Shown: positions 13,149 to 25,160 of the stretch, one piece after another
Layout: each line of letters opens with the position of its first letter
How positions within the stretch are numbered: the first letter of the stretch is position 1
Source: Sipunculus nudus
Lineage: Eukaryota > Annelida > Sipuncula > Golfingiida > Sipunculidae
Assembly (NCBI GenBank): GCA_026874595.1
Contig: CM049311.1
Location: 19,175,676 to 19,239,675 of the forward strand
Length of the DNA: 64,000 nucleotides
Direction: 5' to 3'
Made by a program: the position numbers and the translations under genes
Notes under the pieces: generated by a model
The model's database searches: none
What the model was told of the DNA's origin: nothing
Seen by the model: only the letters and a program-made list of their open reading frames with translations

Positions 13149-13916
13149 CTGGAAGTAATTAAAACAATTGCAATGATTTAAGTTCGATACTCTCAGCTCT
13201 CAGGCCCTTTTACATTCATAACTACTAAATCTCATTTCTTCCTCAGACTGAACATATATGCAACAAATGAAATTATTCTGGAAGTAACAAACAAATTTAC
13301 AATGTCATATTTTCGATACAAGCAGCACGTATGCCCTTTTACATTCATAACTACTAAATATCATTTTGGAGCAGTTGCTTGCGCAGACCAAACATATATG
13401 CGACATATGACACCAATCAAAGACTTTTTTTCTTAATACAGACGCTTTCACCAAAGCGTTTTATAGAAATAAGGAGAAATATTGTGAAATAAAAGGTCAA
13501 AATTTAATTTCATAACGGAAGTGGCAGCTGACGTGTCATATCTTTGCAAATAATATTTGCTCCTCATTATTAATTTCTCTTTCTTCTTCTCTCCTTCTCT
13601 CTATCTCCCTCTCACTCTTGATTGTGAATAAAAAATACCCGCCGGAACATAATATCAGGAAACGAATATATCCTATAACTGACCTTGTCGCAGACTGTTA
13701 TATAACATTACTATATACAGGCTAGAGACAAGATGGCTCAAAGGTAGTACTACTGAATATAGTAGACACGCCTCGTCTTAAGAGTGTAATTAAATAATGC
13801 ACTATATATTTCGCGAAGGCTCACAATGTCTTTTCTGTTTTCTTGCTGTCGTAATAAACTATGGATTTGTCATCCTGCCTCTTGACTGAAATAATAACAT
13901 GAAGAAAGTTAGCTTC

Positions 13917-14039
13917 CATCATACGGAACACAACATTGCCTATTCATCGGCCCGCCACACAGGCCCGGCTTGTATTCTCCGTTTGTACAATTTTTGGAGG
14001 TGTCCTGGCACACACCACTCACGTTCTTACACTTTGAGT
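13917..14039 (-). pseudogene. Cys-rich module exon, copy 13, 5' splice site lost (class b)
   Basis: Carries the same one-base donor deletion as copy 9, which lies exactly 3,550 bp away. N14T, T25P and T32M are present, and V38 is retained. Confidence 0.8.
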
Positions 14040-14793
14040 CTGGAAGTAATTAAAACAATAGCAATGTTATACGTTCGATACTTTCAGCTCGCATGACCTT
14101 TTACATTCATAACTACTAAATCTCATTTCTTCCTCAGACTGAACATTTATGCAACAAATGAAATTAATCTGGAAGTAACAAACAAATTTACAATGTCATA
14201 CGTTCGATAACAGCAGCACGTATGCCCTTTCATCTTCATAACCACTAAATATCATTTTGGAGCATTTTCTTCCGCAGACTAAACATATATACGACATATG
14301 ACACCAATCAAAGACTTTTTTTTTCTTAATTAACACGCTTTTATCAAAGCGTTTTACAGAAATAAGGAGAAATATTGTGAAATAAAAGGTCAAAATTTAA
14401 TTTCATAACGGAAGTGGCAGATGACGTGTCAGATTTTTGCAAATAATATTTGCTCCTCATTAGTAATTTCTCTTTCTTCTTCTCTCCTTCTCTCTCTCTC
14501 CCTCTCACTCTTGATTGTGAATAAAAAATACCCGCCGTAACATAATATCAAGAAACGAATATATCCTATTACTGACCTTGTCGCAGACTGTTATATAACA
14601 TTACTATATACAGGCTAGAGACAAGATGGCTCAAAGGTAGTACTACTGAATACAGTAGACACGCCTCAAATAATGCACTATATATTTCGCGAAGGCTCAC
14701 AATGTCTTTTCTGTTTTCTTGCTGTCGTAATAAACTGTGGATTTGTCATCCTGCCTCTTGACTGAAAAAATAACATGAACAAAATTAGCTTAC

Positions 14794-14916
14794 CATCATA
14801 TGGAACACAACATTGCCGATTCGTCGGCCCACCACACAGGCCCGTCTTGTATTCCCCGTTTGTACAATTTTTGGAGGTGTCATTGCACACACCACTCACG
14901 TTCTTACACTTTGAGT
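14794..14916 (-). CDS. Cys-rich module exon, copy 14 (NDTS type, class c)
   Basis: Q12N and N14T. The lower flank has the class c deletion, while the upper flank has the class d signature actaaacatttatgca, so this unit is a c/d hybrid marking an unequal-crossover junction. Confidence 0.85.
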
Positions 14917-15685
14917 CTGGAAGTAATTAAAACAATTGCAATGATTTAAGTTCGATACTTTCAGCTCTCATGCCCTTTTACATTCATAACTACTAAATCT
15001 CATTTCTTCCTCAGACTAAACATTTATGCAACAAATGAAATTAATCTGGAAGTAACAAACAAATTTACAATGTCATACTTTCGATACCAGCAGCACGTAT
15101 GCCCTTTCATCTTCATAACCACTAAATATCATTTTGGAGCATTTTCTTCCGCAGACTAAACATATATGCGACATATGACACCAATCAAAGAATTTTTTTC
15201 TTAATTCAGACGCTTTTATCAAAGCGTTTTACAGAAATAAGGAGAAATATTGTGAAATAAAAGGTCAAAATTTAATTTCATAACGAAAGTGGCAGCTGAC
15301 GTGTCAGATTTTTGCAAATAATATTTGCTCCTCATTAGTAATTTCTCTTTCTTCTTCTCTTCTTCTCTCTCTCTCCCTCTCACTCTTGATTGTGAATAAA
15401 AAATACCCGCCGGAACATAATATCAGGAAACGAATATATCCTATAACTGACCTTGTCGCAGACTGTTATATAACATTACTATATACAGGCTAGAGACAAG
15501 ATGGCTCAAAGGTAGTACTACTGAGTACAGCAGACACGCCTCGTCTTAAGAGTGTAATTAAATAATGCACTATATATTTCGCGAAGGCTCACAATGTCTT
15601 TTCTGTTTTCTTGCCATCGTAATAAACTGTGGATTTGTCATCCTGCCTCTTGACTGAAATAATGCCATGAACAAAATTAGCTTAC

Positions 15686-15808
15686 CATCATATGGAACAC
15701 AACATTGCCGATTCGTCGGCCCGCCACACAGGCCCGTCTTGTATTCCCCGTTTGTACAATTTTTGGAGTTGTCCTGGCACACACCACTCACGTTCTTACA
15801 CTTTGAGT
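15686..15808 (-). CDS. Cys-rich module exon, copy 15 (class a)
   Basis: Consensus module with intact splice sites, 2,660 bp from copy 12. Two private changes lie in the adjacent intron (aatgccatg). Confidence 0.85.
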
Positions 15809-16576
15809 CTGGAAGTAATTAAAACAATTGCAATGATTTAAGTTCGATACTCTCAGCTCTCAGGCCCTTTTACATTCATAACTACTAAATCTCATTTCTT
15901 CCTCAGACTGAACATATATGCAACAAATGAAATTAATCTGGAAGTAACAAACAAATTTACAATGTCATATTTTCGATACCAGCAGCACGTATGCCCTTTT
16001 ACATTCATAACTACTAAATATCATTTTGGAGCAGTTGCTTGCGCAGACCAAACATATATGCGACATATGACACCAATCAAAGACTTTTTTTCTTAATTCA
16101 GACGCTTTCACCAAAGCGTTTTATAGAAATAAGGAGAAATATTGTGAAATAAAAGGTCAAAATTTAATTTCATAACGGAAGTGGCAGCTGACGTGTCATA
16201 TCTTTGCAAATAATATTTGCTCCTCATTATTAATTTCTCTTTCTTCTTCTCTCCTTCTCTCTCTCTCCCTCTCACTCTTGATTGTGAATAAAAAATACCC
16301 GCCGGAACATAATATCAGGAAACGAATATATCCTATAACTGACCTTGTCGCAGACTGTTATATAACATTACTATATACAGGCTAGAGACAAGATGGCTCA
16401 AAGGTAGTACTACTGAATACAGTAGACACGCCTCGTCTTAAGAGTGTAATTAAATAATGCACTATATATTTCGCGAAGGCTCACAATGTCTTTTCTGTTT
16501 TCTTGCTGTCGTAATAAACTATGGATTTGTCATCCTGCCTCTTGACTGAAATAATAACATGAAGAAAGTTAGCTTC

Positions 16577-16699
16577 CATCATACGGAACACAACATTGCC
16601 TATTCATCGGCCCGCCACACAGGCCCGGCTTGTATTCTCCGTTTGTACAATTTTTGGAGGTGTCCTGGCACACACCACTCACGTTCTTACACTTTGAGT
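16577..16699 (-). pseudogene. Cys-rich module exon, copy 16, 5' splice site lost (class b)
   Basis: Third copy of the donor-deleted exon. Its acceptor also differs (cttcaag rather than cttccag) but keeps AG. Protein variants are as in copy 13. Confidence 0.8.
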
Positions 16700-17453
16700 C
16701 TTGAAGTAATTAAAACAATAGCAATGTTATACGTTCGATACTTTCAGCTCGCATGACCTTTTACATTCATAACTACTAAATCTCATTTCTTCCTCAGACT
16801 GAACATTTATGCAACAAATGAAATTAATCTGGAAGTAACAAACAAATTTACAATGTCATACTTTCGATACCAGCAGCACGTATGCCCTTTCATCTTCATA
16901 ACCACTAAATATCATTTTGGAGCATTTTCTTCCGCAGACTAAACATATATACGAAATATGACACCAATCAAAGACTTTTTTTTTCTTAATTCACACGCTT
17001 TTATCAAAGCGTTTTACAGAAATAAGGAGAAATATTGTGAAATAAAAGGTCAAAATTTAATTTCATAACGGAAGTGGCAGATGACGTGTCAGATTTTTGC
17101 AAAGAATATTTGCCCCTCATTAGTAATTTCTCTTTCTTCTTCTCTCCTTCTCTCTCTCTCCCTTTCACTCTTGATTGTGAATAAAAAATACCCGCCGTAA
17201 CATAATATCAGGAAACGAATATATCCTATAACTGACCTTGTCGCAGACTGTTATATAACATTACTATATACAGGCTAGAGACAAGATGGCTCAAAGGTAG
17301 TACTACTGAATACAGTAGACACGCCTCAAATAATGCACTATATATTTCGCGAAGGCTCACAATGTCTTTTCTGTTTTCTTGCTGTCGTAATAAACTGTGG
17401 ATTTGTCATCCTGCCTCTTGACTGAAAAAATAACATGAACAAAATTAGCTTAC

Positions 17454-17576
17454 CATCATATGGAACACAACATTGCCGATTCGTCGGCCCACCACACAGG
17501 CCCGTCTTGTATTCCCCGTTTGTACAATTTTTGGAGGTGTCATTGCACACACCACTCACGTTCTTACACTTTGAGT
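17454..17576 (-). CDS. Cys-rich module exon, copy 17 (NDTS type, class c)
   Basis: Q12N and N14T, with the class c intron deletion below it. Splice sites are intact. Confidence 0.85.
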
Positions 17577-18345
17577 CTGGAAGTAATTAAAACAATTGCA
17601 ATGATTTAAGTTCGATACTTTCAGCTCTCATGCCCTTTTACATTCATAACTACTAAATCTCATTTCTTCCTCAGACTGAACATTTATGCAAAAAATGAAA
17701 TTAATCTGGAAGTAACAAACAAATTTACAATGTCATACTTTCGATACCAGCAGCACGTATGCCCTTTCATCTTCATAACTACTAAATATCATTTTGGAGC
17801 ATTTTCTTCCGCAGACTAAACATATATGCGACATATGACACCAATCAAAGACTTTTTTTCTTAATTCAGACGCTTTTATCAAAGCGTTTTACAGAAATAA
17901 GGAGAAATATTGTGAAATAAAAGGTCAAAATTTAATTTCATAACGGAAGTGGCAGCTGACGTGTCAGAATTTTGCAAATAATATTTGCTTCTCATTATTA
18001 ATTTCTCTTTCTTCTTCTCTCCTTCTCTCTCTCTCCCTCTCACTCTTGATTGTGAATAAAAAATACCCGCCGGAATATAATATCAGGAAACGAATATATC
18101 CTATAACTGACCTTGTCGCAGACTGTTATATAACATAACTATATACAGGCTAGAGACAAGATGGCTCAAAGGTAGTACTACTGAGTACAGCAGACAAGCC
18201 TCGTCTTAAGAGTGTAATTAAATAATGCACTATATATTTCGCGAAGGCTCACAATGTCTTTTCTGTTTTCTTGCCGTCGTAATAAACTGTGGAATTGTCA
18301 TCCTGCCTCTTGACTGAAATAATAACATGAACAAAATTAGCTTAC

Positions 18346-18468
18346 CATCATATGGAACACAACATTGCCGATTCGTCGGCCCGCCACACAGGCCCGTCTT
18401 GTATTCCCCGTTTGTACAATTTTTGGAGTTGTCCTGGCACACACCACTCACGTTCTTACACTTTGAGT
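18346..18468 (-). CDS. Cys-rich module exon, copy 18 (class a)
   Basis: Consensus module, 2,660 bp from copy 15. Splice sites are intact. Confidence 0.85.
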
Positions 18469-19237
18469 CTGGAAGTAATTAAAACAATTGCAATGATTTA
18501 AGTTCGATACTCTCAGCTCTCAGGCCCTTTTACATTCATAACTACTAAATCTCATTTCTTCCTCAGACTGAACATATATGTAACAAATGAAATTAATCTG
18601 GAAGTAACAAACAAATTTACAATGTCATATTTTCGATACCAGCAGCACGTATGCCCTTTTACATTCATAACTACTAAATATCATTTTGGAGAATTTACTT
18701 GCGCAGACCAAACATATATGCGACATATGACACCAATCAAAGACTTTTTTTCTTAATTCAGACGCTTTCGTCAAAGCGTTTTATAGAAATAAGGAGAAAT
18801 ATTGTAAAATAAAAGGTCAAAATTTAATTTCATAACGGAAGTGGAAGCTGACGTGTCATATCTTTGCAAATAATATTTGCTCCTCATTATTAATTTCTCT
18901 TTCTTCTTCTCTCCTTCTCTCTCTCTCCCTCTCACTCTTGATTGTGAATTAAAAATACCCGCCGGAACATAATATCAGGAAACGAATATATCCTATAACT
19001 GATCTTGTCGCAGACTGTTATATAACATTACTATATACAGGCTAGAGACAAGATGGCTCAAAGGTTGTACTACTGAATACAGTAGACACGCCTCGTCTTA
19101 AGAGTGTAATTAAATAATGCACTATATATTTCGTGAAGGCTCACAATGTCTTTTCTGTTTTCTTGCTCTCGTAATAAACTGTGGATTTGTCATCCTGCCT
19201 CTTGACTGAAAAAATAACATGAACAAAATTAGCTTAC

Positions 19238-19360
19238 CATCATATGGAACACAACATTGCCGATTCGTCGGCCCGCCACACAGGCCCGTCTTGTATTCCC
19301 CGTTTGTACAATTTTTGGAGTTGTCCTGGCACACACCACTCACGTTCTTACACTTTGAGT
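19238..19360 (-). CDS. Cys-rich module exon, copy 19
   Basis: Consensus module with intact splice sites. Its intron variants match copy 2, 15 kb away. Confidence 0.85.
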
Positions 19361-20128
19361 CTGGAAGTAATTAAAACAATTGCAATGATTTTAGTTCGAT
19401 ACTTTCAGCTCTCATGCCCTTTTACATTCATAACTACTAAATCTCATTTCTTCCTCAGACTGAACATATATAGAAAAAATGAAATTAATCTGGAAGTAAC
19501 AACAAAATTTACAATGTCATACTTTTGATACCAGCATCATGTATGCCCTTTTACAGTCATAACTGCTAAACATCATTTGGGAGCAGTTACTTGCGCAGAC
19601 TTAACATATATGCAACATATGACACAAATCAAAGACATTTTTTCTTAATTCAGACGCTTTTATCAAAGCGTTTTACAGAAATAAGGAGAAATATTGTGAA
19701 ATAAAATGTCAAAATTTAATTTCAGAACGGAAGTGGCAGCTGACGTGTCATATCTTTGCAAATAATATTTGCTCCTCATTATTAATTTCTCTTTCTTCTT
19801 CTCTCCTTCTCTATCTCTCCCTCTCACTCTTAATTGTGAATAAAAAATACCCGCCGGAACATAATATCAGGAAACGAATATATCCTATAACTGACCTTGT
19901 CGCAGACTGTTTTATAACATTACTATATACAGGCTAGAGACAAGATGGCTCAAAGGTAGTCCTACTGAATACAGTAGACAAGCCTCGTCTTAAGAGTGTA
20001 ATTAAATAATGCACTATATATTTCGCGAAGGCTCACAATGTCTCTTCTGTTTTCTTGCCTTGTAATAAACTGTGGATTTGTCATCCTGCCTCTTGACTGA
20101 AAAAATAACATGAACAAAATTAGCTTAC

Positions 20129-20251
20129 CATCATATGGAACACAACATTGCCGATTCGTCGGCCCGCCACACAGGCCCGTCTTGTATTCCCCGTTTGTAC
20201 AATTTTTGGAGTTGTCCTGGCACACACCACTCACGTTCTTACACTTTGACT
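20129..20251 (-). CDS. Cys-rich module exon, copy 20
   Basis: D1E through one base change in the first exon codon; otherwise consensus. Flanks are closest to the neighbouring unit at 19.2 kb. Confidence 0.85.
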
Positions 20252-21020
20252 CTGGAAGTAATTAAAACAATTGCAATGATTTAAGTTCGATACTTTCAGC
20301 TCTCATGTCCTTTTACATTCATAACTACTAAATCTCCTTTCTTCCTCAGACTGAACATATATAGAAAAAACGAAATTAATCTGGAAGTAACAACAAAATT
20401 TACAATGTCATGCTTTTGATACCCGCATCATGTATGCCCTTTTACAGTCATAACTGCTAAACATCATTTGGGAGCAGTTACTTGCGCAGACTTAACATAT
20501 ATGCAACATATGACACCAATCAAAGACATTTTTTCTTAATTCAGACGCTTTTATCAAAGCGTTTTACAGAAATAAGGCGAAATATAGTGAAATAAAATGT
20601 CAAAATTTAATTTCATAACGGAAGTGGCAGCTGACGTGTCATATCTTTGCAAATAATATTTGCTCCTCATTATTAATTTCTCTTTCTTCTTCTCTCCTTC
20701 TCTATCTCTCCCTCTCACTCTTAATTGTGATTAAAAAATACCCGCCGGAACATAATATCAGGAAACGAATATATCCTATAACTGACCTTGTCGCAGACTG
20801 TTTTATAACATTACTATATACAGGCTAGAGACAAGATGGCTCAAAGGTAGTACTACTGAATACAGTAGACAAGCCTCGTCTTAAGAGTGTAATTAAATAA
20901 TGCACTATATATTTCGCGAAGGCTCACAATGTCTTTTCTGTTTTCTTGCTGTCGTAATAAACTGTGGATTTGTCATCCTGCCTCTTGACTGAAATAATAA
21001 CATGAACGAAATTAGCTTAC

Positions 21021-21143
21021 CATCATATGGAACACAACATTGCCTATTCGTCGGCCCGCCACACAGGCCCGGCTTGTATTCTCCGTTTGTACAATTTTTG
21101 GAGTTGACCTGGCACACACCACTCACGTTTTTACACTTTGAGT
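21021..21143 (-). CDS. Cys-rich module exon, copy 21
   Basis: D13V and T25P, with intact splice sites. Diverged from the core of the array, as expected near an edge. Confidence 0.85.
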
Positions 21144-21920
21144 CTGGAAGTAATTAAAATAATTGCAATCATATACGTTCTATACTTTCAGCTCGCATGA
21201 CCTTTGACATTCATAACTACTAAATCTCATTTCTTCCTCAGACTGAACATATATGCAACAAATGAAAATAATCTGGAAGTAACAAAAAAAATTACAATGT
21301 CATACTTTCGATACCAGATGCACGTATGCCCTTTTACATTCATTACTACTAAATATAATTTGGGAGCAGTTTCTTCCGCAGACTAAACATATATGCAACA
21401 TATGACACCAATCAAAGATTTTTTTTTCTTAATTTAGACGCTTTTATCAAAGCGTTTTACAGGAATAAGGAGAAATTTTGTGAAATAAAAGGTCAAAATT
21501 AAATTTCATAAACGGAAGTGGAAGCTGACGTGCCATATCTTTGTAAATAATATTTGCTCCTCATTATTAATTTCTCTCTCTTCTTCTTTCCTTCTCTCTC
21601 TCTCTTTCCCTCTCACTCTTTGATTGTGAATAGAAATACCCGCCGGAACATAATATCAAGAAACGAATATATCGTATCAAACTGACCTTGTCGCAGACTG
21701 TTATATAACATTACTACATACAGGCTAGAGACAAGATGGCTCAAAGGTAGCACTACTGAATACAGCAGACACGCCCTGTCTTAAGAGTGTAATTAAATAA
21801 TGCACTATATATTTCGCGAAGGCTCACAATGTCTTTTCTGTATTCATGCTGTCGTAATTAACTGTGGATTTGTCATCCTGCCTCTTGACTGAAATAAGAA
21901 CATGAACAAAGTTAGCTTAC

Positions 21921-22043
21921 CATCATATGGAACACAACATTGCCTGTTCGTCGGCCCGCCACACAGGCCCGGTTTGTATTCTCCGTTTGTACAATTTTTG
22001 GAGGTGTCCTGGCACACACCACTGATGTTCTTACACTTTGAGT
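21921..22043 (-). CDS. Cys-rich module exon, copy 22 (5' edge of array)
   Basis: V7I, N14T and T25P; six Cys and splice sites intact. The unit is 900 bp and carries the two ~130-bp intron direct repeats (22044-22172 and 22173-22312). Confidence 0.85.
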
Positions 22044-22312
22044 CTGGAAGTAATTAAAACAATTGCAATGATATACGTTCGATACTTTCAGCTCGCATGC
22101 CCTTTTACATTCATTACTACTAAATCTCACTTCTTCCTCAGACTGAACATATATGCAAAAAATGAAACCAATCTGGAAGTAATAAAAAAAATTGCAATGT
22201 TATACTTTCGATACCAGCAGCACGTATGCCCTTTTACATTCATAACCACTAAATATCATTTTGGAGCAGTTTCTTCCGCAGACTAAACATATATGCAACA
22301 TATGACACCAAT
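22044..22312 (+). repeat. Internal ~130-bp direct repeat within the array unit
   Basis: Both halves begin ctggaagtaat and continue through ttcgatac, a gcatgcccttttacattcat-like stretch, actaaat, ttcttcc, cagact and aacatatatgcaa. The pair occurs in all 22 array units; this pair is the clearest. The diverged units at 28.1 and 33.4 kb have one copy only. Confidence 0.85.
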
Positions 22313-22333
22313 CAAAGACGTTTATCTTAATTC

Positions 22334-23615
22334 AGACCACCATTAAATGAATCTCTAATGCGATACGCATACATTGAAATCCAGAAGATTAATAATTTGA
22401 TATCACTAACAATCAAATCTATAAGCACACGGGAAGAAAGACAATAATTACAAACAGGGCGGTGCTGTGACTTGGAAGGCTGAGAGGGTACACCAGAAAA
22501 ACAGGTGGCTGCGAGAAAAGGTTTGATTTGATAATTTACACAAAGCTTTATTTTTAAATAAAATCTCGAGCTTTAAATTGAGTAAAATCCTTGCAGAAAC
22601 CGTCAAAGAAAAGTGAGAGGTTACATTTGTACTAACTCTGCCTACAGTCTCCTGAAATGATCTTAATACTTGTTTCTATGGTGACCCAGCTTGTACAGCT
22701 TACGGTTTTTTAAACGTTTTCAAAAATGCAATCGTTTAATAAATCAATTCTGGTCTTATCAAATAAATTGATAATTGTATTAGTCTTACTCAGTATTACT
22801 ATCCAAACTACTCTTTGTTCTCTCGCATTGATCTCTATATAAATATTTGGAATTTTTTTTTCCTGTTCCATATGGATATTAAGTCAATCAAGCTCTCTTT
22901 GACGAAAAGAATGAAACAATTAACACGATTTCTTAAAGTTCTATCATAAAAGACATATTAAGATTTGGCACAATTACCCATATGTAAACATTACCTCTCT
23001 CCAATATCAATTTTGCTTAAAGTTAGCCCAAGTTTGGATACAAACACCGTCCGCGACAAATTCTAGCAGCATTAGGCAGTATTTTTTTCTGTAATCTGGC
23101 GTCATGTCTTATTATATGTACCTGGCTGGTCGTATCCCTTAAATTTCTTACATAAGTACTTAAAAAGTCTCGCCCAACCGGAAGTATCACTTTAACGACA
23201 GAGTAAATATTTTGTTATTCCTAGTTAATGCCTCTTTCGTGATACTACGATTTTAAGTCAGGCCCATTCTAAACAAAAAAAAATATTGTAAGATTTTTGT
23301 TGCATCACAAATGTTCCGCTAACTACAGTTGGACCGCAGATCTGGAGAAATTCTAACATACTCTTTCGTCCTTTGTACTCGTCAATGAATGATAATCGAT
23401 ACTCTTTATGAAAGGTGGGTTGGTGAATAATTTGTATTTCCGAGCTTTATATGCTCCCAAGACTTTGATTGAAAGATAGAAATATTTACACGGCCAGAAT
23501 CTGAATGAAAAAAGAGAACCTGATGACACTTATTTCATAGTGGATTTTCATACAAAAATATATATTTTAATCTGAATATTTGATCACACATAAAACATGT
23601 TTATAATGTGTTTAA
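22334..23615. repeat. Segment A, copy 1 of an older segmental duplication
   Basis: About 1.28 kb with homologous copies at 25935-27144, 28416-29068, 33666-36460 (interrupted) and 36870-37380. Shared landmarks are gatatcactaacaatcaaatc, cacacgggaagac, a tttttaaataaaat stretch, cagtctcctgaaatgatc, and ggtcgtatccctt. It has no convincing coding frame and appears to be intron of the Cys-rich gene. Confidence 0.85.
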
Positions 23616-24245
23616 CACTTTCGCCGCCTATGACGTGTATACTCGTCATATTTTCTGATTCCCGCAGTGCCTATGACGGGTATACTCGTCATGAATTTAT
23701 CAGCAATTTTCAGAAAGAAATCTCTTTAATTTATCAATAAACTCTGCGCTGGTGAATAGTAGTTCATTTATAAATTGGTTTCTTGTCATGATATAGTAAA
23801 ATTTGTAATTCATCAGTGCGCTTGATAACTCGAAAGCAAGAAAGGTTTTTAGGAGCGTGAAAATATCCACGGATCTCGTCCTTTACCGTAAAATAAGTTC
23901 ATGACCCGCTGTAGTGTAAATTGATACCGTGTAGGAGTATTCCTTAGAATCAAACGAAAGCGAGGACCGCATAAAAATCTGTCTAGTGTTATATTTGGGC
24001 GTATTTTGGCCACTTACTTTCGGCAAACCCGCTGGTGAGACGGAGGTATGACAGATCGCACCTCAGGTGTGAACTCGAGATAGCGAGGCGTGAAGTCGTT
24101 CAGGTTTATTGCCCCGCGAGGACAGCCTAATGCGCAATCAACAACAACAGGGCGCGTGCCACTTGCCTGACACACAGATCGGCAGGGTAATCAGAACACG
24201 GCTGCATATTATTGGTTTGGCATATTCGGAGCTATCTCACGTATC

Positions 24246-24431
24246 CTATACATTTAGAGATAGCAATATGCTTGTGTAAGTACCTTTGCCAACAAGTGCA
24301 TGTAAATTGTAAAATCCTGAAAGCAAACTCGGACGATCACTTGCGGAACATGTTGGCCCTTTAGTATACCGACAATCCCAACCGCACTTTGGAATTCCCC
24401 ATATGCAACCCGGCGTATGACTTTCAGACAA
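24246..24431 (-). CDS. Four-Cys open frame inside the piggyBac-like element, unidentified
   Basis: The minus-strand frame contains a Cys pattern C-x6-C-x3-C-x7-C with GIPKCGWDCRYTKG in the middle. It could be bounded by an acceptor (ctgaaag) near 24420 and a donor (gtactt) near 24286, but the phases (2 in, 1 out) do not match the 41-residue exons. It may be a captured exon or chance. Confidence 0.2.
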   Translation of the reverse strand: MSESHTPGCIWGIPKCGWDCRYTKGPTCSASDRPSLLSGFYNLHALVGKGTYTSILLSLNV

Positions 24432-24710
24432 TTCATAATAAAGTATTATATCATAAGCCCTAGGGTGATCATATAAGGTTACACTTTGATCACACTCAAT
24501 TTTCGTTTAATTCCGGCTTCATTTGACGGTGACAATGACGAGGTCCACTGTATCATGCTTTCGCCTCGGTATGTAAATAACTCTATGACTGTGTGTAATA
24601 AAAGATAATACAATTTTTAGTATTATAATGATTTTTAGAATCAGTTAGTTCGTTATGAAAAGCAAATTAGTAATTTTTTCAGGAAAATTACAAGTTTGTA
24701 AAATGAAAGG

Positions 24711-24718
24711 AAAAAAAA
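24711..24718 (-). terminator. Pol III-type oligo-T terminator
   Basis: T8 on the minus strand, directly after the tRNA-like unit. Confidence 0.4.
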
Positions 24719-24720
24719 CC

Positions 24721-24815
24721 GCAAAGAGGGGAATCGAACTTGCGCGGTTTACCGTCGCGCGTTTCTTGACCTATTACATACTACCTACTACACAGCCCCT
24801 GAGCCATCATTCCAC
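24721..24815 (-). ncRNA. tRNA-like pol III unit or tRNA pseudogene
   Basis: On the minus strand an A-box-like TGGCTCAGGGG (24796-24806) is followed by a B-box-like AGTTCGATTCCCC (24728-24740). A GC-rich hairpin (GCGCG/CGCGC) sits where a long variable arm would be. A run of eight T (24711-24718, minus) follows as a pol III terminator. The A-to-B distance of about 66 nt is long, and the T stem pairs poorly, so a functional tRNA is unlikely. A SINE head is the alternative. Confidence 0.4.
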
Positions 24816-25021
24816 AGGTGTAATTGAAAGTTTATAGCAATCATAAACCAGAATAAGACACAAACCCTCGCGAGTTCTCCAGATCGATGAAGTGACATTA
24901 GAACTTTGATGATCATACATGATAATAACTGTGATGTTTTATAAATCTTCATCTATTATTTCAACTAAAATATCGAAGGTCGATCCGAGTGTGTACAGGA
25001 GCCGCTATTGCGTGAACCGCT

Positions 25022-25022
<1 letters not shown>

Positions 25023-25113
<91 letters not shown>

Positions 25114-25160
25114 TGTACATTTTATATATATATATATATATTATATATATATATATATAT
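25023..25160. repeat. Compound (CT)n-(TA)n microsatellite
   Basis: A CT run to about 25052 is followed by interrupted TA runs to about 25160. Confidence 0.95.

Larger units (their letters stand above)
2620..22333 (-). repeat. Tandem array of 22 units of ~890 bp, each with one Cys-rich exon
   Basis: Twenty-two units follow one another at spacings of 877-900 bp, measured from exon to exon. Each unit, in plus order, has a CT-rich tract, a conserved 400-bp intron block, the 123-nt minus-strand exon, and two ~130-bp direct repeats. The exon consensus has Cys at residues 4, 11, 18, 28, 36 and 37, GLCGGP at 26-31, and sequons at N6 (NVS) and N17 (NCT). Acceptor context is ttacttccag and donor is GATG/gtaagc. 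Introns are nearly as alike as exons, which points to recent amplification or gene conversion. The module resembles short Cys-rich modules with a GxCxGPxNxQCC core in secreted invertebrate and fungal proteins, sometimes next to lysozyme or peptidase domains; that link is from memory and unproven. Confidence 0.95.

Noticed and set aside
2859-22333. CRISPR-like array
   Set aside because: Units are ~890 bp with splice-bounded exons in a eukaryotic context, not short repeats with unique spacers.
22632-22646. Possible 15-nt micro-exon (gagactgtaggcaga) in segment A copies, with AG before and GT after
   Set aside because: Surrounding sequence is equally conserved, one copy has ctttcag-type changes, and the phase product is not informative. 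Too short to support without RNA data.
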